Below, in pieces: positions 1-8,201 of a stretch of 43,585 nucleotides of DNA. Source of the stretch: an uncultured SAR86 cluster bacterium. Lineage in GTDB: Bacteria; Pseudomonadota; Gammaproteobacteria; Magnimaribacterales; D2472. The stretch lies in the NCBI GenBank assembly GCA_902514105.1, contig CABXPU010000008.1, positions 1 through 43,585 on the forward strand. Direction: 5' to 3'. The notes below the pieces were generated by a model, which was not told where the DNA came from, ran no database searches, and saw only the letters and a program-made list of their open reading frames with translations. Position 1 is the stretch's first letter. The number at the start of each line of letters is the position of its first letter. Position numbers and translations under genes: made by a program.

Positions 1-352
1 CTACAAAATCGGCACGCCTATCGCCTTCGGTACCGACGTTGTCTACTACAAGGAAGGCAAAACACGCGGTACCGCGACGCTGGATTTTTTGCAGAGTTTT
101 GAAGATGCGGGAATTCCGCCATTAGAAACGCTAAGAATGATGACTTTAAATACGGCAAAACTCTTAGGCGTCGATGGTGACCGCGGCGCGATCAAAGTCG
201 GTCTGCGCGCCGACTTGATCGCGGTAACAGGAGAGCCACACAAAGACCTGCAGGCCGCCCTTAAGCGTGTTGAATTTGTGATGAAAAGTGGGGAGATTTA
301 CAAAAAAGACGGGCGTTTTCAGTGGGAGACACCGACGAAGATTGGGCACTAG
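1..352 (+). CDS. Amidohydrolase family protein, C-terminal part (5' end outside window)
   Basis: The reading frame starting at base 2 is open from the window edge to the TAG at 350-352; the ORF track shows only the part after the first internal ATG. The readable 116 residues contain 'AFGTDVV', like the late metal-binding Asp strand of imidazolonepropionase-like amidohydrolases. They also contain 'TLNTAKLLGVDGDRGAIKVG' followed by 'RADLIAV', the usual C-terminal block of this superfamily, where the chain returns to the small beta-sandwich. Substrate cannot be told; relatives are metal-dependent hydrolases of cyclic amides or peptides, often exported. GC is about 50-65% per line, far above the rest of the window, so recent transfer or an assembly join is possible. 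Family assignment is fairly sure; function is not. Confidence 0.8.
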   Translation, partial: YKIGTPIAFGTDVVYYKEGKTRGTATLDFLQSFEDAGIPPLETLRMMTLNTAKLLGVDGDRGAIKVGLRADLIAVTGEPHKDLQAALKRVEFVMKSGEIYKKDGRFQWETPTKIGH

Positions 353-378
353 TGCTTTGTCAATTATAATAACTTCTT

Positions 379-1989
379 ATGATTAAATTTTTTAACTTAT
401 TAATAACTAGCAGGTTAGTCATCATTTCGATTGGAATGATTACCTTTACTCCAGCAGTATTAACTCAAGTATCCGATAGGGATATTAGCCCTGAAGACAT
501 TAAAATAGCTATCGAAAACGTAACTTCCAATTACTATATACCTTTTGATGTAACAAATATTGGTCGAGTGGATAGCTCCCTAGCAAATAGTTACACAAGC
601 ATCAGTGGGGCAAATATCTATGAATACCTTGAAGCACTTACTGATATTTCCCTCCAAAGCAAAGCGAATGGGGATGTGCTTTGGGGTCGAATACAGGGCG
701 GTCCATATGAGCGCAAGGCTTCTGAATATGTTAAAAACACTTTCGAGACTTGGGGTTTCGAGGATGTGCAAATGCAGGAGTTTCCATTAACATGCGGAGT
801 ATGGGTTCCTAGTTCTGTAGATCTTTCAGTTCAACAGGGTGAGAACCAAGTAACATTGACATCAGCAGCAACTGGATATCCCTCAGGGGTCACACCACCA
901 GGAGGGCTGACGTTACCGGTTGAGTATGTAGGATTTGGAACTGCCGCTGAACTTCGTGGTAAAGATCTCAAAGGAAAGATTGCACTATTATATGTCAGGG
1001 TGTTCGACGGTGTTTTGATGCACAGTGGACTGGCCTCAGCCAATAGAATAGCAACTGAGACAAATGCAGAGGGAATAATCTTGTGGATGGACTTGCCTGG
1101 AAATGCAAAACATGCGACTCAATTGTACACACCTACCGGGTGGGTTGATTCAATTCCTTGGACAAGTATTGGCTTTGAGGACGGTGCCTATCTTCGAAGA
1201 CTTATCGACATCTCCGACGATGATTCGCAGCCAGTTGTCAATTTATTCGTTGAGGGAGAATTTCGTACTGTCGGCACATCTCAGAATGTAATAGCCGTGC
1301 TTCCCGGCACTACGGATGAAAATCTCATTATTACTGCCCATATAGATGGATTCTGGGAGGCAGTGCTGGATAATGGTACCGGTGTCGCAGCGCTGATGGA
1401 ACTTGCACGATACTATAAGAATATTCCGCAAGAACAACGGACGAGGAACCTCATCTTCTTGGTAACCGGGGATCACGAAACTTGCGGAAGCGGTGGTTCT
1501 GATTTCTACCACAATCGCAACCCGGAAATAATTGAGAAAACAGCACTCGCAATCCAGCTAGAACACCTAGGTGCTCCGGGAAATAAAAATTCCCTAAATA
1601 TGTTGGTAACTACTAATGCCCTAGCACCACTAGTACCATTCATTAGTAATGGAAACTATTCTGTGCGTGATGCAATGCAAAGAATGGTGGATAATTATGG
1701 AATTGTTGTTAATCGAAATTCTTTTACAACCCCCGCCGGAGACGTCGATGGTCTAATAGATATACCAAGCGCAGGATTTATTCAGACAGGGTATCTCTAT
1801 CATAGCGAAATAGACAGCTTAGATTGGTATAAACCAGAAGATCTCGAAAGATTGACTCGTGCCCACGCTTTCTTAATAGATGAAGTAAATAAAATTCCTA
1901 TAGAGGAAATCAGGGAAAGTTCTGTTGTTGGCGATCTACCACCGCCTTACTCATCACCTGATGTTATGGAGTTACTGCGCGTTTGGTAA
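379..1989 (+). CDS. Exported M28-family zinc metallopeptidase with PA-like domain
   Basis: A 536-residue protein with a hydrophobic N-terminus (about residues 8-28) that suggests export. The middle (about 150-290) looks like a protease-associated domain inserted before the catalytic fold. The catalytic part shows an M28 pattern: 'AHIDGFWEAVLDNGTG' with His321 and Asp331 as likely zinc ligands, 'TGDHETCGSGG' with Glu367 as likely base/ligand region, and 'LEHLG' further on. M28 enzymes are aminopeptidases or carboxypeptidases using two zinc ions; a role in exported peptide breakdown is inferred. The canonical HxD is His321-Ile-Asp323. It lies 26 bases after the amidohydrolase and overlaps the upstream extension of the next ORF. 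GC is intermediate (about 43%), above the downstream background. Confidence 0.85.
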   Translation: MIKFFNLLITSRLVIISIGMITFTPAVLTQVSDRDISPEDIKIAIENVTSNYYIPFDVTNIGRVDSSLANSYTSISGANIYEYLEALTDISLQSKANGDVLWGRIQGGPYERKASEYVKNTFETWGFEDVQMQEFPLTCGVWVPSSVDLSVQQGENQVTLTSAATGYPSGVTPPGGLTLPVEYVGFGTAAELRGKDLKGKIALLYVRVFDGVLMHSGLASANRIATETNAEGIILWMDLPGNAKHATQLYTPTGWVDSIPWTSIGFEDGAYLRRLIDISDDDSQPVVNLFVEGEFRTVGTSQNVIAVLPGTTDENLIITAHIDGFWEAVLDNGTGVAALMELARYYKNIPQEQRTRNLIFLVTGDHETCGSGGSDFYHNRNPEIIEKTALAIQLEHLGAPGNKNSLNMLVTTNALAPLVPFISNGNYSVRDAMQRMVDNYGIVVNRNSFTTPAGDVDGLIDIPSAGFIQTGYLYHSEIDSLDWYKPEDLERLTRAHAFLIDEVNKIPIEEIRESSVVGDLPPPYSSPDVMELLRVW

Positions 1990-2051
1990 ACCATCAGACT
2001 TATAATAAGTATGACAATCTAGTTTATGAAAGAAAACTTACTAGGTCTTTT

Positions 2052-2930
2052 ATGAAGAATAAGTTTCTAATTTATATCTTTATCTATTTATTTGTTTCAG
2101 GTACATCACAAACAATTAATGCTGAGACTAAAATCCTATCGTCTTCAGAAAAAACTCAAATAGCTTACGAAATACATGGAGACAACGAGCGAGCTCTCGT
2201 GTTTGTTCATGGGTGGCTTTGCAACCGATCTTTTTGGAAAGATCAGATCAAACACTTTGCAAACGATTACACTGTTGTTGCTATAGATCTGCGTGGTCAT
2301 GGTCAATCATCTTCTGAAATAGAAAATCTTAGTATCAACGCATTTGCACAAGATGTGATAGCTGTCACCTCTAGCTTAGGACTGAGCGATGTAACCCTCG
2401 TTGGTCATTCACTTGGTGGTTTGGTGGTGTTAGAGACAGCACGTCTCAATGTTATTGACCTCCAGGGAGTTGTAGTTGTAGATGAGCTAGAAGGTGAAGA
2501 TTTATTTTACTCATACTTTTATAAAATAGGAGCGTGGCTGATGTTAAAGTTCGGCTACGATGGGGTAATAGATTCAATGGTCGAAGAATTGTATAAATCT
2601 CCTGCAACACATGATCTTGCAAAAGAAATAAGTGACGCCATGAAAGAAGCACCTCCTGTGATAGGTATTAATTCACTCTTTGGTGAAGGCCATTATCTTG
2701 ATTACATTAACAACCATATAAGTGAAGCGCTTGGAGATATATCTATTCCTATTGCAATATTTAATGCTGGTGACGCACCACTGAAGCACAACTTTGATAC
2801 TGTAAATCAAGAATTATTGGTTACCAAAGGTATCCCAAATACCAGTCATTTTTTAATGATGGAGCAATCGACTGAATTTAACGAATTGCTGGAAAGTATA
2901 CTTGAGGAATTTAAATTAATTTTAAGGTAG
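2052..2930 (+). CDS. Exported alpha/beta-fold hydrolase
   Basis: The ORF track starts at 1983, but ATG 2052 (residue 24 of the ORF) opens a typical signal peptide ('MKNKFLIYIFIYLFVSG', cleavage probably after 'INA'), so I choose 2052, giving 292 residues. Alpha/beta hydrolase motifs are in order: 'VHGWLCNRSFW' oxyanion region, 'DLRGHGQSS', nucleophile elbow 'GHSLGG', acid in 'NAGDAPL' and His in 'NTSHFLMMEQ'. The catalytic triad is therefore complete. Substrate is unknown; esterase, lipase or C-C hydrolase activities are all possible. It sits close behind the M28 peptidase and probably belongs to the same transcript. A small hairpin without a U-tract follows the stop. Confidence 0.8.
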   Translation: MKNKFLIYIFIYLFVSGTSQTINAETKILSSSEKTQIAYEIHGDNERALVFVHGWLCNRSFWKDQIKHFANDYTVVAIDLRGHGQSSSEIENLSINAFAQDVIAVTSSLGLSDVTLVGHSLGGLVVLETARLNVIDLQGVVVVDELEGEDLFYSYFYKIGAWLMLKFGYDGVIDSMVEELYKSPATHDLAKEISDAMKEAPPVIGINSLFGEGHYLDYINNHISEALGDISIPIAIFNAGDAPLKHNFDTVNQELLVTKGIPNTSHFLMMEQSTEFNELLESILEEFKLILR

Positions 2931-3002
2931 TGAGGCAAAGCATGCCTAGTTAATATAAATTTCATGTTATAAAATGCGCAACTTAGTTAATTATTAATTG
3001 AT

Positions 3003-3662
3003 ATGAGCACATCAACTTCTAAAAGACCTTTTATTCATCCAGAAGGATGGAAATTCGCGACCATTTTTTTTGTTATTTCAATTCTTTTATCATTCATATC
3101 AATAGCGATTTCAGTTATTGGATATTTATTAACTCTTTTTACCTTATGGTTCTTTCGTGATCCAAAAAGAAATACGCCAATAGACACAAATTTAATTATT
3201 AGCTCTGCAGATGGAAAAGTTTGCCTTATCGATGAGGCTTATCCTCCAGAAGAAGTCTCAATAAACCAAGAAAAAATGAAACGTATCTGTGTTTTTATGA
3301 ATGTTTTCAATGTCCATATTAATCGAAGCCCAGTCTCAGGCACTGTAAAAGATATAATCTATAAAGAAGGTCAATTCTTAAATGCTAGTCTTGATAAAGC
3401 TAGCGAGAAAAATGAAAGAAGCAGTTTAATCATCAGTTCTGATAATGGTGCTGAGATTGTTGTTGTTCAAATAGCAGGCTTAATTGCTAGAAGAATTTTA
3501 GGATTTATATCCAATAATCATAATCTTCATCAAGGAGAAAGATTTGGATTAATAAGGTTTGGCTCCCGAGTTGATATATATATGCCATTAGATGCAGTCA
3601 CAAAATGTTCTATTGGAGACAAAGTGATCGCTGGTGAATCAGTGCTGGCATCATTCAAATAA
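3003..3662 (+). CDS. psd: Phosphatidylserine decarboxylase, short form
   Basis: Makes phosphatidylethanolamine from phosphatidylserine at the inner membrane. The 219-residue protein has a hydrophobic N-terminus (about 17-50), then 'SSADGKV' (Asp70), 'NVFNVHINRSP' (His105) and the self-cleavage site 'RFGSR' with Gly187-Ser188. Cleavage there gives the pyruvoyl cofactor on a short alpha subunit. The length fits the short (about 215 aa) class with a GS site rather than the long LGST-type enzymes of enteric bacteria. It is followed after five bases by pssA, so the two sequential steps of PE synthesis are co-transcribed. The start at ATG 3003 has only a weak ribosome binding site, but no other start gives the membrane segment. 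Confidence 0.93.
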   Translation: MSTSTSKRPFIHPEGWKFATIFFVISILLSFISIAISVIGYLLTLFTLWFFRDPKRNTPIDTNLIISSADGKVCLIDEAYPPEEVSINQEKMKRICVFMNVFNVHINRSPVSGTVKDIIYKEGQFLNASLDKASEKNERSSLIISSDNGAEIVVVQIAGLIARRILGFISNNHNLHQGERFGLIRFGSRVDIYMPLDAVTKCSIGDKVIAGESVLASFK

Positions 3663-3667
3663 GACAG

Positions 3668-4402
3668 ATGAAAAAAATTGATCTCAAAGTCTTGCTCCCA
3701 AACATTATTACTTTATCTGGATTAAGTTTTGGCTTAAGTTCAATTAGGTTTGCTCTTGAAGAAGATTTTAATTTAGCAATCTTATGTATTTTAATTGCTG
3801 GGGTTTGTGACGTCTTAGACGGCATGCTTGCAAGACATCTTAAAAGCGAATCAGATTTAGGTGCGCAATTAGATTCTCTTTCAGACTTTCTTAGCTTCGG
3901 CATTGCTCCTGGAATCCTTGTCTACATGTCTATCTTTAATCAGGAGAGTGGTATAGGTGCTTTTGCTTGTTTAATTTTCATTATATTTTCTTGTTTAAGA
4001 TTAGCTTTATACAATGTCAGGCTTGAGTCATCTAAAAATTCTGAAGGAGAGCCAGAGAGATTCTTTACTGGAATACCAACACCTGTTGGCGCAATTTTAA
4101 TTTTATTACCTTTAACACATTCCTTCATGGGATATTATTGGGCGTATGAAAATTTGAACTTTGTAGCGGCCTACATTATTTTAATTAGCGGCTTACTAAC
4201 AAGTAGAATTCCAACTTTCTCAATTAAAAGAAAGAATTTGTATGTTAAATCAAGACTAACATTTTTTATTGCATTTTCTTTAATTGTCTTAAGTTTTATT
4301 AATTTTTTATGGCTATCTATTAATATTTTGGCTTTTATTTACCTACTAACCATTCCGTTCTCAGTTTTTGCTTGGAATAGCAATCTTAATAAATCGAACT
4401 AA
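3668..4402 (+). CDS. pssA: CDP-diacylglycerol--serine O-phosphatidyltransferase
   Basis: Condenses CDP-diacylglycerol with L-serine to phosphatidylserine in the inner membrane, feeding the Psd encoded just upstream. The CDP-alcohol phosphotransferase signature is complete: Asp48, 'DGMLAR' (51-56), Gly65, Asp69 and Asp73 in 'GAQLDSLSD', matching DGx2ARx8Gx3Dx3D. The rest of the 244 residues forms several hydrophobic segments, as in type II (integral membrane) PssA. The gap to psd is five bases, indicating one operon. Just after the stop lies a tRNA 3' remnant, not a clear terminator. Confidence 0.93.
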   Translation: MKKIDLKVLLPNIITLSGLSFGLSSIRFALEEDFNLAILCILIAGVCDVLDGMLARHLKSESDLGAQLDSLSDFLSFGIAPGILVYMSIFNQESGIGAFACLIFIIFSCLRLALYNVRLESSKNSEGEPERFFTGIPTPVGAILILLPLTHSFMGYYWAYENLNFVAAYIILISGLLTSRIPTFSIKRKNLYVKSRLTFFIAFSLIVLSFINFLWLSINILAFIYLLTIPFSVFAWNSNLNKSN

Positions 4403-4416
4403 ACAATTAAGATTTT

Positions 4417-4459
4417 TATAACCCATTAGCCATAGGTTCGAGTTCTCCCGGGCCCACCA
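4417..4459 (+). pseudogene. 3' half of a decayed tRNA (Met/Ile-like), possible attachment-site remnant
   Basis: Reads from an anticodon-loop-like 'TATAACCCAT' through a T-loop 'GGTTCGAGT' to an acceptor end 'CGGGCCC' + A + CCA. The spacing of anticodon, variable arm (5 nt), T-arm (17 nt), acceptor strand (7 nt) and ACCA is exactly that of a tRNA, but there is no matching 5' half upstream (pssA is there instead). Two T-stem pairs are broken. 'ATAACCC' after the anticodon position resembles tRNA-Met, with the first anticodon base changed. A fragment starting at the anticodon loop and running to CCA is what tyrosine integrases leave at the far end of an element. Decay of a duplicated tRNA is the alternative. 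Confidence 0.6.
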
Positions 4460-4469
4460 TTTTAAAATT

Positions 4470-4694
4470 CTAGTTAGGAGAGTATTTATCACACTTTTCA
4501 ATATCTTTATTATTAGCAAGATTATTTAATACACAATCAATATTCGTCTCATAAGAAGTTTCTTTTTCAGATTTGGAAGTGGTATTTGAAATTAAAGCTA
4601 CAAAGAACCAACAAAAAATAGTTAGTAATATTGACATGATTGTCATCTTATAAAATAAAGACCAAGCTTTTCTCCAACTAACTCTGTCACTCAT
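4470..4694 (-). CDS. Small single-span membrane protein, hypothetical
   Basis: A 74-residue ORF with a short basic N-terminus, one hydrophobic segment (about residues 16-35, 'MTIMSILLTIFCWFFVALIS') and a polar C-terminal tail of about 38 residues containing two cysteines ('DCVLNN' and 'EKCDKY'). The two Cys could form a disulfide if the tail is periplasmic. I do not recognise a family. It follows the coiled-coil lipoprotein on the same strand by 29 bases and probably shares its transcript. It starts the accessory-looking stretch next to the tRNA remnant. Confidence 0.5.
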   Translation of the reverse strand: MSDRVSWRKAWSLFYKMTIMSILLTIFCWFFVALISNTTSKSEKETSYETNIDCVLNNLANNKDIEKCDKYSPN

Positions 4695-4723
4695 TTAATT
4701 CATACTTTATTTGATTAAAACCA

Positions 4724-6142
4724 TTAAATCTGTCTTTCAACGTCTTTTTTTGAATTTTCTAAAAATAATTTTTGATTTTCTATAGTGGCTTTAAATTTAT
4801 CCTCAAGCGGCTTAATTACTTTTAGATTAAACTCATCTTCATTGATAATCTCACAACTATCATATTCACTGGTGCTAAATTTATCTCTATTGAAAGTTCT
4901 TCCAGAACCAGTCATTAATACAGACTCATCTAAATCTATAGAATCTAAAATCACATTGCCTTGAGATTTTCTGATAATTATATTTTTTTTGATCTCGGGC
5001 TTTACTCTCAAATAATCCAATACATATATTTCAGTCCCTACCTTTTCACAAAATAGAGGCTCTATTCCATTGAGCAGAACATCTTTCTGTTTGAAAGATG
5101 AAATAGACACATTTAGATTTGAAGGTGCACCTTTTAGCATGCGTCTATATTCTAAATATCTTTCTTGATCATATGTAAGCCCAAGTTTTCTTAGATCCCA
5201 ATCAATGTAATTTGGTTTAGTATTTTCATTTTCAGCATCTTTTATAGCTTTTTGTTCAAATTTATAGATTAATTCATCTGAGGGATATTGTTCATTGTAA
5301 GCATAACTATAATCAATTAGATCTTGGCAGGATCGCATCACACCAAACTCATGATCTGATTTATAAAAACTTGTTAATATTGCAGTTTCAACCTGACTGC
5401 TACTGCGGTATATAGACGAATTAAGATAATCATCATCAAGTTTATTAATAATTAACCCTTTCCAGTAACTTGGAACTTCAGATCGTCTGGATATTTTAGA
5501 ATTACTGGGACAATAGAGATAAGATGTGACTGTATTTTCTTTAACATAAATTCTTCGCTCTTCTTCTTCTCTTAATTTTTTTTCTTGAGCTAATCTAGCC
5601 TCTTCTAATTTTTTGCGTTCCTCTGCAATTCTCTTTTCTTCAGCTATCCTTCTTTCTTCTTCTTTTTTTCGTTCTTCTTCTTCCCTAGCAATTCTAGCCT
5701 CTTCTTCTTTAATAGCTCTCTCTTCTGCCCTTTTTTTCTCTTCATTTTCTCTTATAATTCTAAGTTCTCCTTCTTTAATAGCTCTCTCTTCTGCCCTTTT
5801 TTTCTCTTGATTTTCTCTTATAATTCTAAGTTCTTCTTCTGCAATCCTTTGCTGCTCAAGTTCTTTTTTAGTTGGCGGAGGAGGTGGAAAAAATAACTCC
5901 ATACAACCATCATATCCCCCATATCTTATTTTTATATCAAAAAAAGTTTTATCATCACTTGAGCTAATAGGACTCATATCAAGATCCATTCTTGCTTTAT
6001 TATAAATCTGGACCCTTGTAGAATCTTCAAAGTTGCGTGTTGCCAATATCTCTGAGCACGCTGCTTGCGCTATCTCTTTTTTGGGAGGCCCACAACTAAC
6101 AATCAATAGAGATAGTAGAAATATTGCGAGTATTTTTTTCAT
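4724..6142 (-). CDS. Lipoprotein with long charged helical repeat region
   Basis: The ORF track starts at 6322, but the in-frame ATG at 6142 opens a clear lipoprotein signal, 'MKKILAIFLLSLLIVSCGPP' (lipobox LIVSC with Cys18), so the true protein is 472 residues and the extra 60 are upstream DNA. After a short N-terminal domain and a proline stretch ('FPPPPPTKKE') come about 110 residues dominated by Glu, Lys, Arg and Ala. They form a long single helix or coiled coil that resembles TolA's middle domain in composition. A 22-residue unit is duplicated there. The C-terminal 240 residues contain several Cys and match no family I know. It could span the periplasm from an outer- or inner-membrane anchor. 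It is divergent from the S9 peptidase. Confidence 0.7.
   Translation of the reverse strand: MKKILAIFLLSLLIVSCGPPKKEIAQAACSEILATRNFEDSTRVQIYNKARMDLDMSPISSSDDKTFFDIKIRYGGYDGCMELFFPPPPPTKKELEQQRIAEEELRIIRENQEKKRAEERAIKEGELRIIRENEEKKRAEERAIKEEEARIAREEEERKKEEERRIAEEKRIAEERKKLEEARLAQEKKLREEEERRIYVKENTVTSYLYCPSNSKISRRSEVPSYWKGLIINKLDDDYLNSSIYRSSSQVETAILTSFYKSDHEFGVMRSCQDLIDYSYAYNEQYPSDELIYKFEQKAIKDAENENTKPNYIDWDLRKLGLTYDQERYLEYRRMLKGAPSNLNVSISSFKQKDVLLNGIEPLFCEKVGTEIYVLDYLRVKPEIKKNIIIRKSQGNVILDSIDLDESVLMTGSGRTFNRDKFSTSEYDSCEIINEDEFNLKVIKPLEDKFKATIENQKLFLENSKKDVERQI
5707..5838 (-). repeat. Tandem 66-bp coding repeat (two copies)
   Basis: 'CTTTAATAGCTCTCTCTTCT' recurs with a period of exactly 66 bases (starts 5707 and 5773). 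The copies differ at only a few positions, such as ttcattttc versus ttgattttc. This encodes a duplicated 22-residue charged helical unit (…EKKRAEERAIKE…) in the lipoprotein. Near-identical DNA implies recent duplication, and copy number may vary between strains. Confidence 0.85.
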
Positions 6143-6249
6143 CTTATAATGATAAAAGATAGATAAGATTTTAACAATTCCACTGCTCGAGTGATTTTTA
6201 ATCAACCAATGTATAATTTCTTCATTAGGTAATTTAAGTTTAGGCAAAG

Positions 6250-8190
6250 ATGAATAGAAAATTATTAGTATCAATATTCTTTTTTTTAACATTTCAGGCA
6301 AGTTCTCAAGTTGTAACTTCAACTGAGAATAATGGAAATCTTATATTAGAAGATATACCTCCTATTCCAGAAGCTATTAAGAATGATCTTAGAAGATTTC
6401 AAAATATTAGGTCTGGATCTTTTAGAGGCTTTGATTCATCGGGCAAACAATTATACATATCAACTAGGTTTGGCAATGTTAGCCAACTCCATTTGGTTAA
6501 AAATCCTGGTGGATCTAGAAACCAAATAACATATTTTGATGAGCCAATTGGATCTGTTAGCAAGCAGCCTAAGGGAGATTTGATTGCTTTTACAATGGAT
6601 TCTGGGGGCAGTGAGAACGCACAAATTTTTTCATTAAATCCTTTAGACGGATCTTTTAAATTACTAACAGATGGAGAATCAAGAAACGGCGGACCCTTAT
6701 GGGATAAAACCGGAACAAAAATAGCTTATAGAAGCAATAAAAGAAACGGAGCTTCTAACGATGTATGGGTTATGAGTATTAGTGATCCAGCTTCAGCTGA
6801 GGTGATACTAGAATCTCCTGATGGAACTTCATGGGGGCCAATAGATTGGTCAAAAGATAACTCAAAAGTTTTAATTCAAAACTATATATCAATAACTAAT
6901 TCAAAAGTGTATCTAGTTAATCTAAACACCAAAGAAAAAGAACTAATCCTTGGGAGTGTAAATAAACAATCTGTTAATAGTGGCTTAAGTTTTGATAAAG
7001 ACAGCACGGGCATATTCTATGTTACCGATGAGTTTGGTGAATTTAATAATCTAGCTCACAAAAATCTTTTTTCAGGAGAGATAAAAGTCATTACAAAAGA
7101 TATTAAATGGGATGTTGCAGGTTTTACACTATCTAGTGATGGCGCTAGAGCAGCATTTACAATTAATGAGAATGGCTTTAGCTCCTTATATCTTTTAGAT
7201 ACCAAAACATTGGATTATCAAAAAGTTTCAACTATCCCGATAGGCTTAGTTGGAGGCATTGAATTTAATGAAGAAGCAAGCATGCTAGGTTTATCAATTA
7301 ATACTTATAAAAGCCCATCAGATAGTTACACGCTAGAGCTTAAAAGAAACCCCTTAAGATACGGAGAACTTATAAAGTGGACTGAGTCTGAAGTTGGCGG
7401 ATTAGATACATCTTCTTTTGTTAGCCCAAAGCTAATAAGTTATTCATCTTTTGATGGATTAGATGTTCCAGCATTTGTCTACGCGAAAGAAAGTAAAGAC
7501 CCATTACCAGTAATTATTTATATTCATGGTGGCCCAGAGGGTCAATCACGACCAAGATTTAGCAGCACATTCCAATTATGGATAGATCAACTTGGAGCTG
7601 CTGTCATAACGCCAAATGTTAGAGGTAGTGAAGGATATGGCAAAACATATCTAGGTCTTGATAATGGTTTTAATAGAGAAAACTCAGTAAAAGATATTGG
7701 AGCTTTGCTTGATTGGATCGAGGAACAACCAAATTTAGATTCATCTAGAGTTGCTGTTTATGGCGGTTCTTATGGAGGGTATATGGTTCTTGCAAGTGCC
7801 GTTCACTATAGCGATAGATTAAAGGCAGCAATAGATATTGTTGGAATATCAAACTTTGTAACTTTCTTAACAAACACTCAAGATTACAGGCGAGACTTAA
7901 GAAGAGTTGAATACGGAGACGAAAGAGATCCTGAAATGAGAGCTTTTCTAGAAAAAATTAGTCCAAATAACAATGTTGAGAAAATATTTGTACCAATGTT
8001 TGTAGCACAAGGTGAAAATGATCCAAGAGTGCCTGTAACTGAATCTGAGCAAGTAGTGAAATCATTAAGAGAAGCTGACAAGACAGTATGGTATATGAAC
8101 GCTCTTAACGAAGGCCACGGTTATAGAAAAAAAGAAAATAGGGATATATATCAACAGGCTGTAATCCTTTTTCTAAAAGAACACTTATAA
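6250..8190 (+). CDS. S9-family serine peptidase (prolyl oligopeptidase / acylaminoacyl peptidase type), exported
   Basis: A 646-residue protein with a signal peptide ('LLVSIFFFLTFQASSQ'), an N-terminal beta-propeller of TolB/WD40-like blades (about 50-370), and a C-terminal alpha/beta hydrolase domain (about 390-646). Catalytic residues are all visible: Ser507 in 'YGGSYGGYM', Asp591 in 'QGENDPRVP' and His623 in 'NEGHGYR'. The order and length fit dipeptidyl aminopeptidase/acylaminoacyl peptidases of MEROPS S9C. The enzyme would trim oligopeptides in the periplasm. It begins 108 bases from the divergent lipoprotein start and is followed after 11 bases by the YHYH lipoprotein, probably in one operon. 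Confidence 0.93.
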   Translation: MNRKLLVSIFFFLTFQASSQVVTSTENNGNLILEDIPPIPEAIKNDLRRFQNIRSGSFRGFDSSGKQLYISTRFGNVSQLHLVKNPGGSRNQITYFDEPIGSVSKQPKGDLIAFTMDSGGSENAQIFSLNPLDGSFKLLTDGESRNGGPLWDKTGTKIAYRSNKRNGASNDVWVMSISDPASAEVILESPDGTSWGPIDWSKDNSKVLIQNYISITNSKVYLVNLNTKEKELILGSVNKQSVNSGLSFDKDSTGIFYVTDEFGEFNNLAHKNLFSGEIKVITKDIKWDVAGFTLSSDGARAAFTINENGFSSLYLLDTKTLDYQKVSTIPIGLVGGIEFNEEASMLGLSINTYKSPSDSYTLELKRNPLRYGELIKWTESEVGGLDTSSFVSPKLISYSSFDGLDVPAFVYAKESKDPLPVIIYIHGGPEGQSRPRFSSTFQLWIDQLGAAVITPNVRGSEGYGKTYLGLDNGFNRENSVKDIGALLDWIEEQPNLDSSRVAVYGGSYGGYMVLASAVHYSDRLKAAIDIVGISNFVTFLTNTQDYRRDLRRVEYGDERDPEMRAFLEKISPNNNVEKIFVPMFVAQGENDPRVPVTESEQVVKSLREADKTVWYMNALNEGHGYRKKENRDIYQQAVILFLKEHL

Positions 8191-8201
8191 ACTCTTTCAT
8201 A

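Noticed and set aside
2933-2947. Hairpin 'AGGCA'-AAGCA-'TGCCT' after the alpha/beta hydrolase gene as a terminator
   Set aside because: The stem is only five bases and is not followed by a T-run; kept out of the feature list.
5613-5810. Plus-strand 65-aa ORF rich in Ser and Leu
   Set aside because: It is the antisense shadow of the Glu/Lys/Arg repeat of the lipoprotein gene on the minus strand.
6143-6322. N-terminal 60 residues of the 532-aa minus-strand ORF
   Set aside because: A lipoprotein signal starts at 6142; the upstream extension overlaps the divergent S9 peptidase gene and has no export logic.
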